Origin: DASWVC01 sp036401335
GTDB lineage: Bacteria > Verrucomicrobiota > Verrucomicrobiia > Chthoniobacterales > JAFAMB01
DNA: 24,753 nucleotides
Direction: 5' to 3'
Assembly: GCA_036401335.1 (NCBI GenBank)
Contig: DASWVC010000011.1
Location: forward strand, 1-24,753
The translations under genes were made by a program, and so were the position numbers. Below are positions 23,778 to 24,753 of this stretch, one piece after another. Position 1 is the stretch's first letter; each line of letters begins with the position of its first letter. Under the pieces are notes generated by a model that was given only the letters and a program-made list of their open reading frames with translations, had not been told where the DNA came from and did not search any database.

Positions 23778-24608
23778 TCAGTTCGTCAGGAAAGCGCTGC
23801 CCACCCGGTAAGGCTCAAAGGTGATTTTCCGGGGTTCCTCTCCGGTCGGCAACAAAGGAGTAATTAAAGCTCTCAGGTGTACCCGTTGGGCGTCGACGAT
23901 CCTTTCAAGCGTCCTCGGATCCAGTTCAACGCTCACGGCGTCGCGTCGGACCCGGCAGCGGACAACGTTCGGGGCAATTTCCCGGCGGACCAGGTTCTCC
24001 ACTTCGTTGATGAACCGGAGCGTCGCGGCTTCAATCCGCAAGCCGGTTTCAACGCGGCTCGCCAGACAGGGAGCAGCCGGCAGGTCTGCGACATCTCCAA
24101 GGCCCATGGTGCGCGCGAGTTGCCGTACATCCCTTTTCCTCAATCCGGCTTCGACGTAAGGATGACGAACTTCATAAAGGGACGCAGCCGACAAGCCAGG
24201 CCGGTACTCGCCCAAATCGTCGACGTTCGTTCCCGAAACAATTGTCCCTTGCGTCTGTCGACGAATGGCATCGTACAAGCTGGTCTTACAAAAATAACAG
24301 CGGTTGACGGGGTTACGGCGGTAATCTGCATTGCCGAACTCGCCCGCATCAAAAACCGTCAGCTTCCACCCCTGCCTTTCCGCCAATGCACGTACCCGTT
24401 GCGTGGCCTCCGGCGGTACCGCCGGCGAGACCGCATGGAACATTTCGACGTCCGCCGGCACAAATTGATGGGCAAAAGAGGCCAGCGTCAGGCTGTCCAC
24501 CCCGCCGCTGACTGCCACCGCAAGCGGGGTCAGGGCGCCCACCACCTCTCGCAAAGGCCGGTGCTGAGCCGGTGCCTCCGTTCCTCCGTAGTTCAATCCT
24601 TCGTTCAT
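23778..24608 (-). CDS. larE: LarE, sulfur transferase for the nickel-pincer cofactor, three-cysteine type
   Basis: LarE is an ATP-pyrophosphatase that adenylates the LarB product and converts its carboxylates to thiocarboxylates. The 276-residue product has the PP-loop SGGVDS at 34-39, followed by NRCYFCK (C104, C107) and APCLASR (C181). In the L. plantarum enzyme one Cys equivalent to C181 is sacrificed as sulfur donor. Homologues that also carry the CxxC pair are known to bind a [4Fe-4S] cluster and act catalytically, so I infer that mode here. The start overlaps an upstream gene's stop (ATGA, 24605-24608), and the stop abuts larB, which implies an operon reading leftwards. Confidence 0.94.
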   Translation of the reverse strand: MNEGLNYGGTEAPAQHRPLREVVGALTPLAVAVSGGVDSLTLASFAHQFVPADVEMFHAVSPAVPPEATQRVRALAERQGWKLTVFDAGEFGNADYRRNPVNRCYFCKTSLYDAIRRQTQGTIVSGTNVDDLGEYRPGLSAASLYEVRHPYVEAGLRKRDVRQLARTMGLGDVADLPAAPCLASRVETGLRIEAATLRFINEVENLVRREIAPNVVRCRVRRDAVSVELDPRTLERIVDAQRVHLRALITPLLPTGEEPRKITFEPYRVGSAFLTN

Positions 24609-24753
24609 AGCTGCTTTTCCGGTTCAGCCAAAACTTTCTCTTCAGGTGGTGCACCATCCGGATTGCCGTCCCGCAGCGCCTGTCGAGCAGCCGATTCACG
24701 GACGCGGGCCCGGGCCGCCTGACCGCCGGGCACCACCGCCAAGTCTTGCAGCT
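24605..24753 (-). CDS. C-terminal end of an unidentified gene upstream of larE (partial)
   Basis: On the minus strand a frame is open from the window edge to a TGA at 24605-24607 that overlaps the larE ATG. Its last 48 residues are charged and Ala/Arg/Glu-rich (for example ARVRESAARQALRDG and PPEEKVLAEPEKQL), with no recognised domain. The 4-base overlap and the lack of internal stops support a real gene cotranscribed with larE. It could be the tail of another lar gene such as larC, but nothing visible shows that. Confidence 0.5.
   Translation of the reverse strand, partial: LQDLAVVPGGQAARARVRESAARQALRDGNPDGAPPEEKVLAEPEKQL

Overview
The window looks like chromosomal DNA from a free-living, GC-rich, Gram-negative-type bacterium, most likely of the Verrucomicrobiota. 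I infer this from the MurC-MurB fusion, the divergent FtsZ, the LysM membrane protein inside the cell-wall cluster, the sparse Shine-Dalgarno sequences and the Gfo/Idh, GH3 and Tat-exported gene set. No rRNA or database comparison was available, so the phylum is a working assumption.

Positions 1-12360 (+) hold the distal two thirds of a division and cell wall (dcw) cluster in near-canonical order: 3' end of murF, mraY, murD, a LysM-domain membrane protein, ftsW, murG, a murC-murB fusion, ddl, ftsQ, ftsA, ftsZ. Most junctions overlap by 4 or 8 bases, so the block is almost certainly one translationally coupled operon. It makes lipid I and II precursors (MurC, MurB, MurD, MurF, Ddl, MraY, MurG), polymerises them at the septum (FtsW) and builds the divisome (FtsQ, FtsA, FtsZ). 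A Fur-family regulator with eroded metal sites follows ftsZ on the same strand.

Positions 13095-15875 (-) hold a seven-helix BI-1/YccA-type membrane protein, a compact RpoD/RpoS-type sigma factor with a strong intrinsic terminator and a long structured leader, and a flavin-reductase-like protein. Positions 16007-21680 (+) hold a small acidic ORF, two different Gfo/Idh/MocA oxidoreductases in tandem and a large GH3 glycosidase carrying a PA14 domain, which suggests carbohydrate breakdown and sugar oxidation. The GH3 gene is flanked by two inverted copies of a GC-rich intergenic repeat and preceded by a 20-bp direct repeat.

Positions 21938-24753 (-) hold a Tat-exported aldo/keto reductase, larB and larE, which make the nickel-pincer nucleotide cofactor, and the 3' end of one more gene that overlaps larE.

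I found no CRISPR array, tRNA, rRNA, transposase or phage gene, and no wholly new multi-gene system. The most notable observations are the altered T7 loop of FtsZ, the Ser-to-Cys change at the MurB proton-donor position, the LysM protein inserted in the dcw cluster, the degenerate Fur homologue after ftsZ, and the inverted repeats around the GH3 gene.
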